A stretch of 64,000 nucleotides of DNA from Chrysopilus asiliformis (taxonomy: Eukaryota; Arthropoda; Insecta; Diptera; Rhagionidae): positions 65,006,031 to 65,070,030 of the forward strand of contig OZ035961.1 of the NCBI GenBank assembly GCA_964034945.1. Direction: 5' to 3'. The translations under genes and the position numbers were made by a program. Below the pieces are notes generated by a model, which was not told the origin of the DNA, searched no databases, and saw nothing but the letters and a program-made list of their open reading frames with translations. The first letter of the stretch is position 1. Every line of letters begins with the position of its first letter. Below, in pieces: positions 32,598 to 43,310 of the stretch.

Positions 32598-33978
32598 GCC
32601 TATAGGCCTATAGCTCTGACTTCTGTACTTGCCAAGGTTATGGAAACTTTAATAAATACCAAAATTACAAATTTTTTAGAGCGCAATAACATAATCAACG
32701 ATAGCCAATATGGCTTTCGTGCGCGCCGCTCCACAGGCGATCTTTTGGTCTGCTTGACCGAGCGCTGGAGTAAAAGTCTCCATAATTTTGGCGAATCAAA
32801 AACTATAGCGCTGGACATCTCCAAAGCTTTCGACCGTGTTTGGCATAAAGCTTTGATGGCAAAGATACGAGCTATCGGTCTAAACCCTGCAATTTCCAAA
32901 TGGATTGAGAGCTACCTTTCTGATCGTTCAATACAGGTTGTATTGGATGGTTATAAATCTGATCTCTTCAAAATTAACTCTGGTGTCCCTCAAGGCTCAG
33001 TTCTAGCTCCTACGCTTTTCTTAATATTTATCAATGATCTATTATCTCTCACTCTCAATCCACTTTATTGTTTCGCTGATGACAGCTCCCTTGACGCATC
33101 CTACCATTTCAGTTCACCTGCAGAATCGAACGCCATTGCAGTTCGATCGAAACGCAGTGAGCAAATTAGATCTTTGAATTCTGATTTAAACACAATTCTG
33201 GCTTGGGGCAGAATCAACCGTGTGGAATTCAACGCATCTAAAACCCAATCAATGCTGTTATCGATGAAATGCGAAAAATCCCCCGAAACGGTCGAATTTA
33301 TGAGTGAGTCCATTAGTGACTCAAAAAACATCAGAATGTTGGGCATCGAAATAAATGAGAAGCTCCAATGGAGTGATCATATTTTTAAAATAGCAAAGGA
33401 AGCATCGCAGTGCCTAGGCTTCCTGGAACGATGCAAAAAATATTTCGCACCAGTCGACGTCCTTAACATTTACAAGAGCTACATTCGACCGAGACTCGAG
33501 TACAATTCGCACATTTGGGCTGGAGCCCCAAAAACTGTCCTCCAACTGCTGGACCGAATCCAAAAACGTGCGATCCGACTAATTGGAGACAAGTCTTTGA
33601 CAGATTCATTACCGTCTCTCGAGCAGCGTCGCTCTGTTGGAGTACTCAGCATATTCTACAAATATTTCAATGGGAAATGTTCCACCGAAATTTCCCAACT
33701 TATTCCTCCACGGTATATTTTCCCTAGACCCTCTCGTGCAGCTACACGTGCGCACGACTTCTTCCTTGAGCCTCCCCGCTTTCGTACAGTAAAGTTCATT
33801 CCGCGAACAACAAGACTTTGGAACGATTTACCAACCGATGTGTTCCCCCCAGACTATGACCCGCAAAAGTTCAAGGAGAACATAGATCGGCATCTCCTTT
33901 TGTCCTTCCAACCATTCCGAGCTGTGCTTCGGCATTAAAGGGTCTTCCCCTAAGCTCTGGCTGGATCTATAAAAAAAA
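32598..33978 (+). mobile_element. 5'-truncated non-LTR retrotransposon
   Basis: The frame is open from 32,598 (reading YRPIALTSVLAKV before the first ATG), encodes the RT to the stop at 33,938, and has a 3' end of 40 bp closing with A-rich GGATCTATAAAAAAAAAT. It is preceded by repeated TATAGGCC. Truncation before RT motif 1 is typical of LINE insertion by target-primed reverse transcription. No target duplication could be fixed. Confidence 0.88.
32640..33938 (+). pseudogene. LINE reverse transcriptase, C-terminal 432 codons, open
   Basis: RT motifs in order: YGFRARRSTGDLLVCL (palm entry), ALDISKAFDRVWHKAL (first catalytic aspartate), NSGVPQGSVLAPTLFLIF, CFADDSSL (catalytic F-ADD box), FNASKTQSML, MLGIEINEKLQWSDH, then the post-RT SYIRPRLEYNSHIWAG and IQKRAIRLIGD, and the terminal TTRLWNDLPTDVFPP. 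No RNase H follows. The wording resembles Jockey/LOA-like LINEs common in arthropods; clade not fixed. The frame is intact, which suggests a fairly recent insertion, but endonuclease and the N-terminal RT are missing, so the product could not retrotranspose by itself. Confidence 0.9.
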
Positions 33979-33984
33979 ATGTCC

Positions 33985-34634
33985 GAGTTACATTCGGGGC
34001 TTTCTTACCAATACTCTCGCAGGTTCCGCATATGGATCCGATAGATCTGAAGAAAATCTTTTGACCAGGGATAGTATTCTTGTCGGGTTATTTATAATAA
34101 GTTCTCGATGAAGTTCGAAGGTTTATTTTTGATCAAGTATCACTCGAAGGTCTCTGATATACTCAACTCTTTCAATTGCAATTGAGTCAAAATTGTAATG
34201 AGTACTAAATAAATTAGAGCGACGTGAATACGAAATAGCAAAGCATTTTCTTAAATTTAACACTAGAAAGTTTTTAGTACACCACGTGAAAAACTGTTAA
34301 GGTCAAGTGGTAAACCAATATGAATTCCCTGTGGAACACCAGAAGACACTAAAATCAAATCAGATACAACTGATATAAATTGCACATATTGAGACCGGCC
34401 AGTCAGGTAAGAAAAGATCCACATTATCACGTCGTATTAAACCGAGTAAACGTAATTTAAATAAAAATTTCTGATCGAGTTTATCAAAAGCCTTGGGGAG
34501 ATCTGTGTAAATTGCATCAACCTGCTGTGAATCTAAGAATTTCATAATTATGAACTTTACAAATTCACACAAGTTTGTCGTAGTGGAATGTTTTTTAATG
34601 AAACCATGTTGATTATCGCTTAGAATATTCTTAC
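33985..34634 (-). pseudogene. LINE RT relic, segment 3 of a LINE split by insertions
   Basis: Minus-strand blocks: QHGFIKKHSTTTNLCEFVKF, QQVDAIYTDLPKAFDKLDQK (RT motif with D), a decayed SSGVPQG (about 34,350) and NLRKCFAISYSRRSNL. A deletion has removed the ADD box. It continues the frame interrupted at 43,491 by the copia element: the 5-bp duplication AGTAT marks the split point. Confidence 0.85.
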
Positions 34635-34639
34635 AGTAT

Positions 34640-34859
34640 TATTGAGTTGCGCAAAGAAATAAAAAACGACCGATTGTATCCACTGGTAAAATGCAAGTGA
34701 GGTTTATTCAACATGAAATTGCTTATTACAAGCACAAATTTTGTTAGACAACTGAATACACTTTGTAACAGAAAACTGTAAAGTCGATTTACAGTTTTCT
34801 GTTACAAAGTGTATTCAATTGTCTAACAAAATGATACTAATTCAAATACATTTCCGATA
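34640..34859 (-). repeat. copia 3' LTR with palindromic insertion
   Basis: 220 bp, matching the 5' LTR except for a 44-bp insertion that is the inverted copy of the neighbouring LTR sequence. TTTTGTTAGACAACTGAATA ...AAAACTGTAAA faces TTTACAGTTTTCTG...TTGTCTAACAAAA across a 5-bp loop (GTCGA). PPT-like AAATGGGAG lies just upstream on the minus strand. Confidence 0.9.
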
Positions 34860-34981
34860 CTCCCATTTATCATTTTTTAAATACACTACAACCACCAAGG
34901 TTAAAGAAATTCTTTACAATTCATAAGAAAATAGTTTAAAAAAAATATTACAAAGGTTTGACTAAATATAATTTCACAAAA

Positions 34982-36833
34982 TTATGCTGATACAACGTTA
35001 ATAGCGTTTCTTAAAAATTCAAATTTAGCCTTAGTTAACGCCTTTGTAAATATGTCGGCAAGTTGGTTATCTGTCCCAACGTAGCGAAGTTCGAATCGTG
35101 CTTCATTGTACTTCTCTCGGATGAAATGAACTTTCACATCAATATGTTTCGTCCGTGAATGGAACTCCGCATTTTTAACTAATTTAATTGCTCCTTGATT
35201 ATCCAGCACTAAGACACGTTTGTATTGGATCCTAGGCTGCCAATCTTGTAGTAGCGAATCAAACCATACTAAGTCCTTGACTGCTTCCGATGCGGCTACA
35301 TACTCTGCCTCTGTACTCGAAAGTGTCACACATTTTCGCCTTTTTGATGACCAAGTGATCGGACCATTATCTAACAGGAAAATATGCCCGCTGGTAGACC
35401 TATGAGTTTCGCTATCACCCGCATAGTCAGCATCACTATATGCAAAAAGAGAAGAATTATTTTTTTGAAAAATAATACCAAAACCAATAGTGGATTTCAA
35501 ATATTTGAAAATCCTTTTTACTGCAAACACATGTTGTGAGCGTGGGGAATCCAAATATCTGCTCACAACGCCAACTGCATATGCTATATCCGGTCTTGTT
35601 GCAATAACCAAATATATCAAACTTCCTACTGCCTTCCCGGTAAGGAAAGTTCGTATCCTTTGGAGTCTCATCATTCAGTACGCCCTTCTGGCCATTATTG
35701 ACATCTGCTGGAGTAGAGACTCCACGACACTCTGCCATGTTGAATCTTGCTAGTACACGACGTATATATCCTTCTTGATTCACAATAATAGACCCATCAC
35801 TTCGCTGAGTGATGTTCATTCCCAAGTAACATCCTAAACTGCTCTGCTTGATTGGAAATCGTCTATTAAGTTTATTCAACACTTCATCTGCTCCCGTAGC
35901 ATCCGTTGCTGCGATAAGTCCGTCGTCGATATACAGCGTTATTAAAATACGCATTTTGTCATTATTCAAAATAAAGACACACGGATCTGCTTCAGTCGGT
36001 TTGAAACCAAGACTCTTAAGGAACTCTGTAAATTTTGTGTTCCAACATCGCGATGCTTGCTTTAGTCCATAAAGACTCTTTTTTAATCGGCATACCCGCC
36101 TTGAATTGTCATTAAATCCTTCCGGCTGTGACATGAAAATTTCCTCTGACAGATCTGCATTAAGAAAGGCCGTCTTTACGTCGAACTGCTTTAGTGTTAG
36201 ACCCTCAAAAATAGCAATAGCCAAAAACATACGAATCGAAGCAAACTTAGCCACTGGGCTAAAAGTCTCGTTATAGTCGATACCATATTGTTGGTTAAAT
36301 CCACGAGCTACTAGACGAGCCTTGTAGACTTGATTTGAGTCCTTAAATTTAAAAATCCATTTACAATTAATTAATTTTCTGTCCTTGGGTAGATGAACGA
36401 GTTCCCACGTTCCGTTTTTTAAATGAGCGTCGATTTCTTCATTCATCGCACTTTTCCAATACTCAGATTCTGTGGATTCTAATGCCTCTTTGTAATTTAA
36501 AGGTTCTACCAAATTTGTTACAAAACTGTAAACTTCTATTGCGTTTGAGAACATCGAAGTACTCGGCATCGGGCGCGGACGTAATCGATTACGAATGTTC
36601 CCTTCACTTGACTTCGCTCCCATTGGCTGATCACTGTCGGTGTTTTCTGCGGTGATTTCTTCTGCAGAATTATATTCTTCTTCACTGCTTTTGTCACTCA
36701 TATATTCGATGTCGCTGGTAAGTTTAATGTAATTTTTGGTAACATTCGACGTCTCTCTCTCCTCCTTATCCGTTTCCGAATTAGTTCTTACAGCAATGAC
36801 AGTTTCATGCTGAAACAAAACATCTTTCGTCAC
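34982..36833 (-). pseudogene. copia reverse transcriptase and RNase H, one frameshift
   Basis: RT blocks on the minus strand: WKSAMNEEIDAHLKNGTWEL, KWIFKFK..YKARLVARGF, QQYGIDYNETFSPVAKFASI, LKQFDVKTAFLNADLSEEIF (first catalytic D), LKKSLYGLKQASRCW and LYIDDGLI (catalytic YxDD). A frameshift near 35,645 separates this from RNase H (GSLIYLVIATRPDIAYAVG, then the block around KRRKCVTLSSTEAEYVAASE and HFIREKYNEARFELRYVGT). The end FTKALTKAKFEFLR is normal for copia. These domains copy the RNA genome into DNA in virus-like particles. Apart from the shift, the catalytic residues are kept. Confidence 0.92.
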
Positions 36834-37557
36834 CTCAATTTTTGTGGAGTTTGGGTGCCAAATTCTATAACCCTTGGAGTTCTGATCATATCCAACAAAT
36901 ATTCCAGACTTTGCTTTCGGGTCCCATTTTTGCCGCGAAAAGCAGAAAAATCGTCTTTCAATAACAAAAAATACCTTGATCCGCCAATGGACTTATTCTG
37001 CATGGGGCCGCAAACATCAGCGTGAATTGACTCTCCAATTTGCGAAGCTCTGGAGTTACTAGGTTTATACACTGCTCGATGCATCTTTCCATATGCACAG
37101 GCACTACAAAAAATATCTGTTTGATCCACAAATGCGATGTGTTCTTGTTTTAGAAAACGCCGAACATGATCAATGTTTACGTGGCCTAACTTTTTCATGC
37201 CACTGCCTAATTGTTTCACACTTATTTGAAAAATTCAAACAAATCCCATTCTTGTCCATTACACGGAACATCATTCTATAAAGCCGATTTACACGGACAC
37301 CGATTGCCACGATATTTTTGTCTTTAAGCAACTGACACTGTTTATCATTCGATACAAGTTTGTATTTTTTATCAAGCGCACTCGAACACGAAAATAGATT
37401 TACTCGGATCTCCGATACAAAAAACAGATCTAATAAACGTTTTTTATTCCATTCACTACCATCGTAACTCAAAATTTGGATTTCGCCTTTACCAAGAGCA
37501 AAAATTTTTGTACCATTGCCAAGGTTAACAGGAATCGGAGAATCAAATTTCTTGTAT
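36834..37557 (-). pseudogene. copia protease end and integrase with catalytic core deleted
   Basis: Contains KIFALGKGEIQILSYDGSEW and LDLFFVSEIRVNLFSCSSAL (protease to integrase), then the zinc-binding part with a frameshift (RQWHEK / KKLGHVNIDHVRRFL, FCSACAYGKMH). SIHADVCGPMQNKSIGGSRY carries the first catalytic aspartate. Directly after LLKDDFSAF the sequence jumps to the post-core KSGIFVGYDQNSKGY block (about 36,900) in another frame. The other two catalytic acids are therefore gone, and the element could not integrate itself. Confidence 0.88.
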
Positions 37558-37777
37558 GTTGTAAACAGTGACGTGGCGTGCTGCTTTCAGTAGGGTGTTC
37601 AATATTAAATTTCTGTTAAATGATAGACGTCTACTCTTAGTTTTATTCAGGATCACGTCGGCGACGTGATAAACAAAGATCCAATTTTTTTCTTTTTTAA
37701 TTTTTTTTTAATTTTTTTTTGTTTTTGTATTTTTTTTTTGTATTTTTTTTTTAAATTGTATTTTTTTTTTAAATAAC

Positions 37778-38543
37778 TCATTTATATGTTAATTCATAAC
37801 GACGAGTTTTTTTGACAAAAATTTCCAGTACCTCATCAAAAAAGGTGGTTTTGCTTTTTATTTCCTTAAGAAATGACTTTTCAATCGAAATCAACGCTAG
37901 ATCTGACAACCTTTCTTCGTGCATTGTATTTCTGGAATAAGTCTTTATCCGTCTAAGCGCAGAGAACGATCGTTCAACGGAGCTACTTGACGTTGGAATT
38001 GTCAGAATTAATGAGCTTAATTTAAAAATTTCTGAAAATACTTCTTGCAATTCTAAATTTAAAAGTACCTCGGGTATGTCTTTAATAAGAATACCGCGAA
38101 ACTGTGCACATGTGAAAAACACATTTAACTCGTTTTTGAGTTTGACAAATTCGAAGAAAGACCCGTACAAAATCTTAAGACTTTCAAACGCTTCCATTAG
38201 AAATTTTTGTTGGAAATTGTGGAACATTTTTGAATTTAACAATTCCAAAAAATTTAGGTCTTTTAATGATTTAAATCTGATATCCATTTGTGTGGACAAA
38301 GTGTCAATGATTTCAAAAAATACGCGCCTGTATCGCATCTCAAAACTTTCGAAATCCTCGCCTCGTTTTGGAATCGGATTAGCCGAATTTTTCGCAGCAT
38401 CAAACAAAATTTGAAACTGTGACCTGGTATCTAAGATTTTAACCTTTGTTTCTTCAATTTGGTCACAGCAATACTTAATATCATAACATTTTGTTTGAAG
38501 AATTTTAAATAAAATATCAGTAAACGAAAATATCTCATTAAAT
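37778..38543 (-). pseudogene. hAT transposase, C-terminal part
   Basis: The frame runs 209 codons from 38,407 and continues upstream to the MITE. The C-terminal dimerisation signature is clear: PTSSSSVERSFSALRRIKTY then RNTMHEERLSDLALISIEK. The glutamate in SVERSFS is the usual third catalytic residue of hAT transposases. It joins the part at 38,798-39,760. Confidence 0.9.
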
Positions 38544-38797
38544 CTGTGGTCACAAGGAAAAACCGCTTAAGTCGAAAAAGCGTGTTTTGAGTAATTTGGG
38601 TTTAAAGTTTTGATTATTTTTGTTTTGCAAGCAAAACTGACTTAGGTTATATGGTTTTTGCTCTGCCATTCCTCAGAGGGGTACAGCATGAAAACCAAAC
38701 TTTGACAGAATATAGAACTGGATAAGGAGAATTCAAATATGCACTAACCTTTAAAAGCACATAACTCGACTTAAGCGGTTTTTCCTTGTGACCACAG
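38544..38797. mobile_element. MITE (CTGTGGTCACAAGG family) inside the hAT transposase
   Basis: 254 bp with inverted ends of about 33 bp (CTGTGGTCACAAGGAAAAAC... and CTTGTGACCACAG), including the CGCTTAAGTCGA block. A second end occurs at 14,936. No clean target duplication is visible (CATTAAAT against AAATATAT). Confidence 0.8.
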
Positions 38798-40191
38798 AAA
38801 TATATTAAGCATAAAAACGGTATTGAAATTAGATAAAAATTGAAGAAATCCTCTCACTTGAACTGCATCAGCACCCCAAGTATTCGGATCTTCAATCATT
38901 TCTTCAAATAACATTATTAGGTCCGAAATAAAGGTATAGACAACATTAACAAGTCGCGATGAATAATTCCATCTCGTTGGCGCAACCGTAGGGAGTCTTC
39001 GCTTAATAATATGATCCAAAAAATTTGTTCTTTTGGTTGATTGAGAGAAAAACGCTGATAGTCCGGACAAGGTAACAAAAAAGATTTTTACTTCGTGAAT
39101 AAAATTAACAGACTGTGATAAAACTAGATTTAAGACATGTGCATTATAGTGGATGAAAATCGCATTTGGAAACTCCTGTTTAACCTTGGCTTGGGTTCCA
39201 TTTAATTCACCGGACATAACAGCTGCACCATCATATGTTTGAGCTATTAACTTTCCTCCCCAATTTTTAGATTTAATCAAACCTATCAATTTATCAGAAA
39301 TACAAGCAGCCGTACGATCGCTACTTATATCCCAAAATTGATAAAACCGTTCTTTCGGCAAACCATTGCTATCAACATACCGGAAAACGACCGATAATTG
39401 GCACTTTTTTGTAATATCAGTTGTTTCGTCAAGCATTACAGAAAGAAAGGACGCATCATTTATTTCTCTTTCAATATTATTTGAAATGACAACTGCAATG
39501 GAATAGATTAAATCATTCTGAATGATATTCGAAGTACCTTTAAAAACAGTTGCTGAAGATAAATGTGTTTTTAATTTCTCGTCATATTTAGCAATTAAGT
39601 ACAGAAGTTCAATATAATTGCCTCTGTTGTCTGAAGATTTAGTTTCATCATTGCCTCTAAATGCTAATTCTTGAAAACCAAGAAAGCACACAGAATCTAC
39701 AAGCCTTTCCAAAACTTTACGGTTCTCTGAAACCTTTTCATTGTGCCGAGAAACTGCAATATTTTTTTCTTTGTCGAGTAATAAATCAATGCGTGTATTT
39801 CCATAAGTTTTTAGTGTAACGCTATTATTAATGTGTACTTGGGAGACGGTATGTTTTGTTATTGCGGCAGTTAAATGATTTAAATCATTGTAGCCTGTAG
39901 TCCAAACACCCTTTTCTTGATTACTTGAAAAAAGTAAACATGGCCAACAAAATAATTTATATTAATATATTAATATGCAGAGCAACCGCATAGCCAGAAT
40001 TTTGTTTCATAAGAAGAAGGCTGAAAATGTCTACTAAAAGATTTTCCTTTCGATACTACTTTGCAAGTTAAGTCGGGAAGTGCCGGTGTCGGCTTACCTG
40101 AATTGATAATTTCCAATTTTTCCCTGATATTTAATTGAGAAAATGATTTCTCAAGCAATTTTTCGATTGCGCATCCGCATTCACAAGCCAT
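38798..40191 (-). pseudogene. hAT transposase, N-terminal and catalytic part (ZMYM1-like)
   Basis: Starts at ATG 40,191 (MACECGCAIEKLLEKSF) with the TTF zinc finger FWLCGCS. A TA-rich insertion at about 39,958-39,972 adds a stop before LFCWPCLLFSSNQEKGVW. From 39,712 the frame is open for 313 codons and holds the RNase-H-like core: SVMLDETTDITKKCQLSVVF (first D), AQTYDGAAVMSGELNG (second D), then CXXH-like AHVLNLVLSQS. It would bind TIRs and catalyse cut-and-paste. The stop in the zinc finger and the MITE make it inactive. Confidence 0.92.
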
Positions 40192-40511
40192 AATATTTAA
40201 TTAATCCTTTCTCATATACAAAAGCCAACTGAACACCTGTAAAATCAGAAACCGACTGAGCTGATGAGCAAGCAATATTGCTGTTTTGCTTGGCACACAC
40301 ACCCACACGCATCAGCACGTCAGCCGAACGGCCATACGATGGTCGGTTTTCTATTGTCGGGTTTCGCAGCATCGCGGCCAGCAGCAAGCAACATCGCATC
40401 GGTTCGCCGTGCGGCTTTTTCTGGAGCACCCAAATTCATCGTTGTGTGCTTTTTGTGAACTTTGTGTGCGGTGAAACGTTTTTTATTATAGACTTTTACT
40501 TAGTCATATGT

Positions 40512-40822
40512 GTTTTTACTTTGCTTTGGTGCGCTGTAAATTGGAGAACACTCGAGTCGGTCGAACGACCGAAAGAGTCGGTATTGCGTTTCGAGTGTGT
40601 TTCGCTAAGGGGCGAGTAGGAAAGAAGGCCACAAGCAATTTTTACTTTGGTTCGCTGTAAAGTGGAGAACACTCGAGTCGGTCGAACGATCGAAAGAGTC
40701 GGTATTGCGTTTCGAGTATGTTTCGCTAAGGGACGAGTAGGAAAGAAGGCCACAAGCAAATCTTACTTTGGTTCGCTGTAAAGTGGAGAACACTTGGTTG
40801 GTCGAAAGATCGAAAGATAAAG
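40512..40822. repeat. Tandem array, about 124-bp period, 2.5 units, in the hAT upstream region
   Basis: Units start TTTACTTTGGTTCGCTGTAA and contain GAGAACACTCGAGTCGGTCG, AACGATCGAAAGAGTCGG, and TTTCGCTAAGGG.CGAGTAGG. It lies between the transposase start and the right terminal repeat, a place where hAT elements often carry transposase-binding or promoter repeats; function is inference. Confidence 0.88.
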
Positions 40823-40990
40823 AAACAGGTTGGTAATGTAGGGTGCGGGTCCTTTAGGAAACCATTGGCACAAAAAAATTGGCACAAAAAAAAGAAATTA
40901 ATTAACAATAGATTTCCGATACATATTGGATTTCAGTAGGGTGTGCAGTGAACACCCTCGCACCTTAGAAGAAACGTCACTGGTTGTAAA

Positions 40991-41610
40991 CCAATCTTCA
41001 TGGAACGTCATGTGATCGCTCGCTCCTGAGTCAAGTATCCAGTCATTGTCGGTCAAATTCCTACTCAAATCCTCATTGACGTCGCACATAAACGCATCAC
41101 AAAAGGTCTCCGAAACTTTACCATTATCTTTATTTGTGTGTGCAAAATTTGAATTCGATTTCGCCTTTTTATTCTTCGGGCATTCAAGCTTCCAATGTCC
41201 AGGCTGCTTACAAATAAAACATTTGCCAATTCGATTTTTCGAACGGTTATGTCTTTTGTGTACCATTAAAGCACTACTGCTTTCTGTCGACTGCGACGAT
41301 TGAGGGGTTTGATGCACAGCATTGTATCTGGTTTCCTCCATGATCAAACGGGAAGTCAGATTGAGAATAGTTTGATCAGTTTTTGGCATAGACTCCCAAG
41401 CACTAATAAAATTCGAAAAATTCGTCGGTAGAGTCATTAGAATTTTTGTCAAAAGCATTGAGTCTGACATCGTTTCTCCCGCATCTCGCAATTGCTGCGC
41501 CAAATTTTCTAATTTACTAATGTGCGTCACTTGAGTCTTTAGCAAATTGACACTAGTCACAGTCCTTTGTTCAAATACTGAACAAAGCTTCGTCCACATT
41601 TCATAGGACG
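40991..41610 (-). pseudogene. copia gag C-terminal half and protease active site
   Basis: Minus strand: TKLCSVFEQRTVTSVNLLKT, LEN.A.QLRDAGETMSDSML and IMEETRYNAV (capsid region), a zinc knuckle CFICKQPGHWKLEC (about 41,215) and the aspartic protease site WILDSGASDHMT (about 41,035). Gag packages the element RNA and the protease matures the polyprotein. It is cut by the hAT at one side and by the mariner at the other, and is otherwise open for 233 codons. Confidence 0.93.
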
Positions 41611-41612
41611 TA

Positions 41613-42905
41613 ACACATGGATCAATAAGTCCCGAGACTAACCCAGAGATGACGCTCGTAGTAAACCAGTAACCACGTCTTTCTAGAGTACTAACCTTTG
41701 CTTGAAACGTGTCAAAATTTTAAGTCGATCGGACCAGAAACAGCTGAGTTATCGAGGTTGGAGTAAAGTCGTTTTGTAGTTTGTTTAAAAAATGGAAAAA
41801 ACCGAGTTTCGTGTTCTGATAAAACATTGTTTTTTAATGGGTAAAAACACCGTGCAAGCGAAACAATGGATTGAAAAATGTTACCCGGACTCTTGTCCAT
41901 CAAAAGCAACGATTTGTCGGTGGTTTGCCGAGTTTAAACGTGGTCGTACCGACACAAATGACGCGGAACGCTCGGGTAGACCTGTGGAAGCCGTTACACC
42001 GGAAAATGTGAGTGAAGTGACAAAAATTATAATGAAAGATCGTAAAGTGAAGCTCCGTGAGATTGCTGAGATAACACAGATATCATATGGAAGTGCATTT
42101 ACTATCCTTCATGAAAAATTGAGCATGAAAAAGGTTTTTTCCAAGTGGGTGCCGCGATTGCTTTCGATGGAACAAAAACAGCAACGAGTCGATGATTCAG
42201 AAAGCTGTTTATCGCTATTTACTCGCAATAAAAAAGATTTCTTGCGTCGTTACGTGTCCATGGACGAAACATGGATACATCACTACACTCCAGAGTCGAA
42301 GCGGCAGTCATCTGAGTGGCGCACAGCTGGCGAAAGCCGTCCGAAGCGTCCGAAAACGCAGCAGTCAGCTGGCAAAGTCATGGCGTCAGTTTTTTGGGAT
42401 ACGCATGGCGTGATTTTCATTGACTACCTCGAAAAAGGTAAATCGATCAACAGTGATTATTATATTGACTTGCTGGTGCGTTTGAAGGAGGAAATCGCAA
42501 AAAAACGACCGCACATGCAGAGAAAAAAAATCCTTTTTCACCAAGACAATGCACCCTGCCACAAGTCGATGAAAACAATGGCAAAATTGAACGAATTGGG
42601 CTTTCATCTGCTTCCCCACCCCCCATACTCGCCAGATTTAACCCCCAGTGACTACTGGCTCTTTGCTGATCTTAAAAAAATGCTCCAGGGAAAAAGATTT
42701 GGCTCAAATGAGGAGGTCATCGCTGAAACTGAAGCTTATTTTGAAGCGAAAGATAATTTTTTTTATAAACATGGTATTGAAAAATTGGAAAAGCGTTGGA
42801 ACGATTGTATCACCCTAAAAGGTGATTATATTGATGAATAAAAAAAAATTTGGCAAAAAAAATGTTGTTTTCATTGTTAGTCTCGGGACTTATTGATCCA
42901 TGTGT
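41613..42905 (+). mobile_element. mariner transposon, apparently complete
   Basis: 30-bp inverted repeats beginning ACACATGGATCAATAAGTCC at each end, identical over all 30 positions read, with TA at 41,611-41,612 and 42,906-42,907. Length 1293 bp is normal for mariner. Removing it and one TA restores the copia gag frame. Confidence 0.97.
41792..42841 (+). CDS. mariner transposase, 349 aa, intact frame
   Basis: The start MEKTEFRVLIKHCFLMGKN is the standard mariner N-terminus. An HTH DNA-binding half is followed by the linker WVPRLL (residues 119-124, WVPHEL in many mariners). The DD34D core has D158 (SMDETWIHHY), D252 (FHQDNAPCHKS) and D287 (YSPDLTPSDYWLF), all at canonical spacing. It ends with the usual KRWNDCITLKGDYIDE-type tail. 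The closest remembered relatives are irritans-group transposases. There is no frameshift, stop or missing catalytic residue. It would cut and paste elements bearing its TIRs at TA. ATG lies 179 bp inside the left TIR, typical spacing. Activity is plausible but untested. Confidence 0.97.
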   Translation: MEKTEFRVLIKHCFLMGKNTVQAKQWIEKCYPDSCPSKATICRWFAEFKRGRTDTNDAERSGRPVEAVTPENVSEVTKIIMKDRKVKLREIAEITQISYGSAFTILHEKLSMKKVFSKWVPRLLSMEQKQQRVDDSESCLSLFTRNKKDFLRRYVSMDETWIHHYTPESKRQSSEWRTAGESRPKRPKTQQSAGKVMASVFWDTHGVIFIDYLEKGKSINSDYYIDLLVRLKEEIAKKRPHMQRKKILFHQDNAPCHKSMKTMAKLNELGFHLLPHPPYSPDLTPSDYWLFADLKKMLQGKRFGSNEEVIAETEAYFEAKDNFFYKHGIEKLEKRWNDCITLKGDYIDE

Positions 42906-42907
42906 TA

Positions 42908-43173
42908 GAACAGTTTAAAATGTGAATCATCGCTTGACTTGCAACTGTAGTTGCGATGATCTTTTGTGCCTTATGATCCTTTAATTGCCACAATTTTTGT
43001 GCCTTTAGTGAAGGCTCTCTTTTATGACCAGCTTCTTCGATCGGTAATTTCTCCAATCCCGACACTATATCCAAAAGATCGCTTGCATTAAACATTATTT
43101 TAACTTGGAACTTCCACATGTTCCATTGCTCAGCAGTTTGGAGCTTGTCGATTTTCACCAATTCACTTTCCAT
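42908..43173 (-). pseudogene. copia gag N-terminal part
   Basis: ATG at 43,173 opens MESELVKIDKLQTAEQWNMW, KFQVKIMFNASDLLDIVSGL and HKAQKIIATTVASQAMIHIL, a copia-type gag start (DUF4219/UBN2-like). The mariner interrupts it after HILNC. Confidence 0.9.
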
Positions 43174-43285
43174 GACTAACCACTTTATTTACCACAATCT
43201 ATTCTTGCTACTGCAACATTTATACGCGAACCGCAAAACTAGGATCTAGAAAAAGTTACTTTTCACAAATGAATTGCCACGTGCT

Positions 43286-43310
43286 TCAAATGGGTACTGG
43301 GCCCATAACC
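43286..43310 (-). promoter_or_regulatory. copia primer binding site
   Basis: Directly downstream of the 5' LTR on the minus strand stands GGTTATGGGCCCAGTAC. Drosophila copia uses this wording, which pairs with the anticodon-loop half of initiator tRNA-Met. It fixes the inner LTR edge at 43,311. Confidence 0.85.

Larger units (their letters stand above)
37566..40982 (-). mobile_element. hAT transposon inserted in copia
   Basis: Ends CAGTGACGTGGCGTGCTGC and GAAACGTCACTG, with an exact 8-bp duplication GTTGTAAA at 37,558-37,565 and 40,983-40,990. Inner matches CAGTAGGGTGT (near 37,590 and 40,936) extend the inverted ends. It is 3417 bp long, with transposase on the minus strand, a T-rich block after the stop (37,685-37,775), a MITE at 38,544 and a 124-bp tandem array upstream of the gene. 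Confidence 0.95.
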
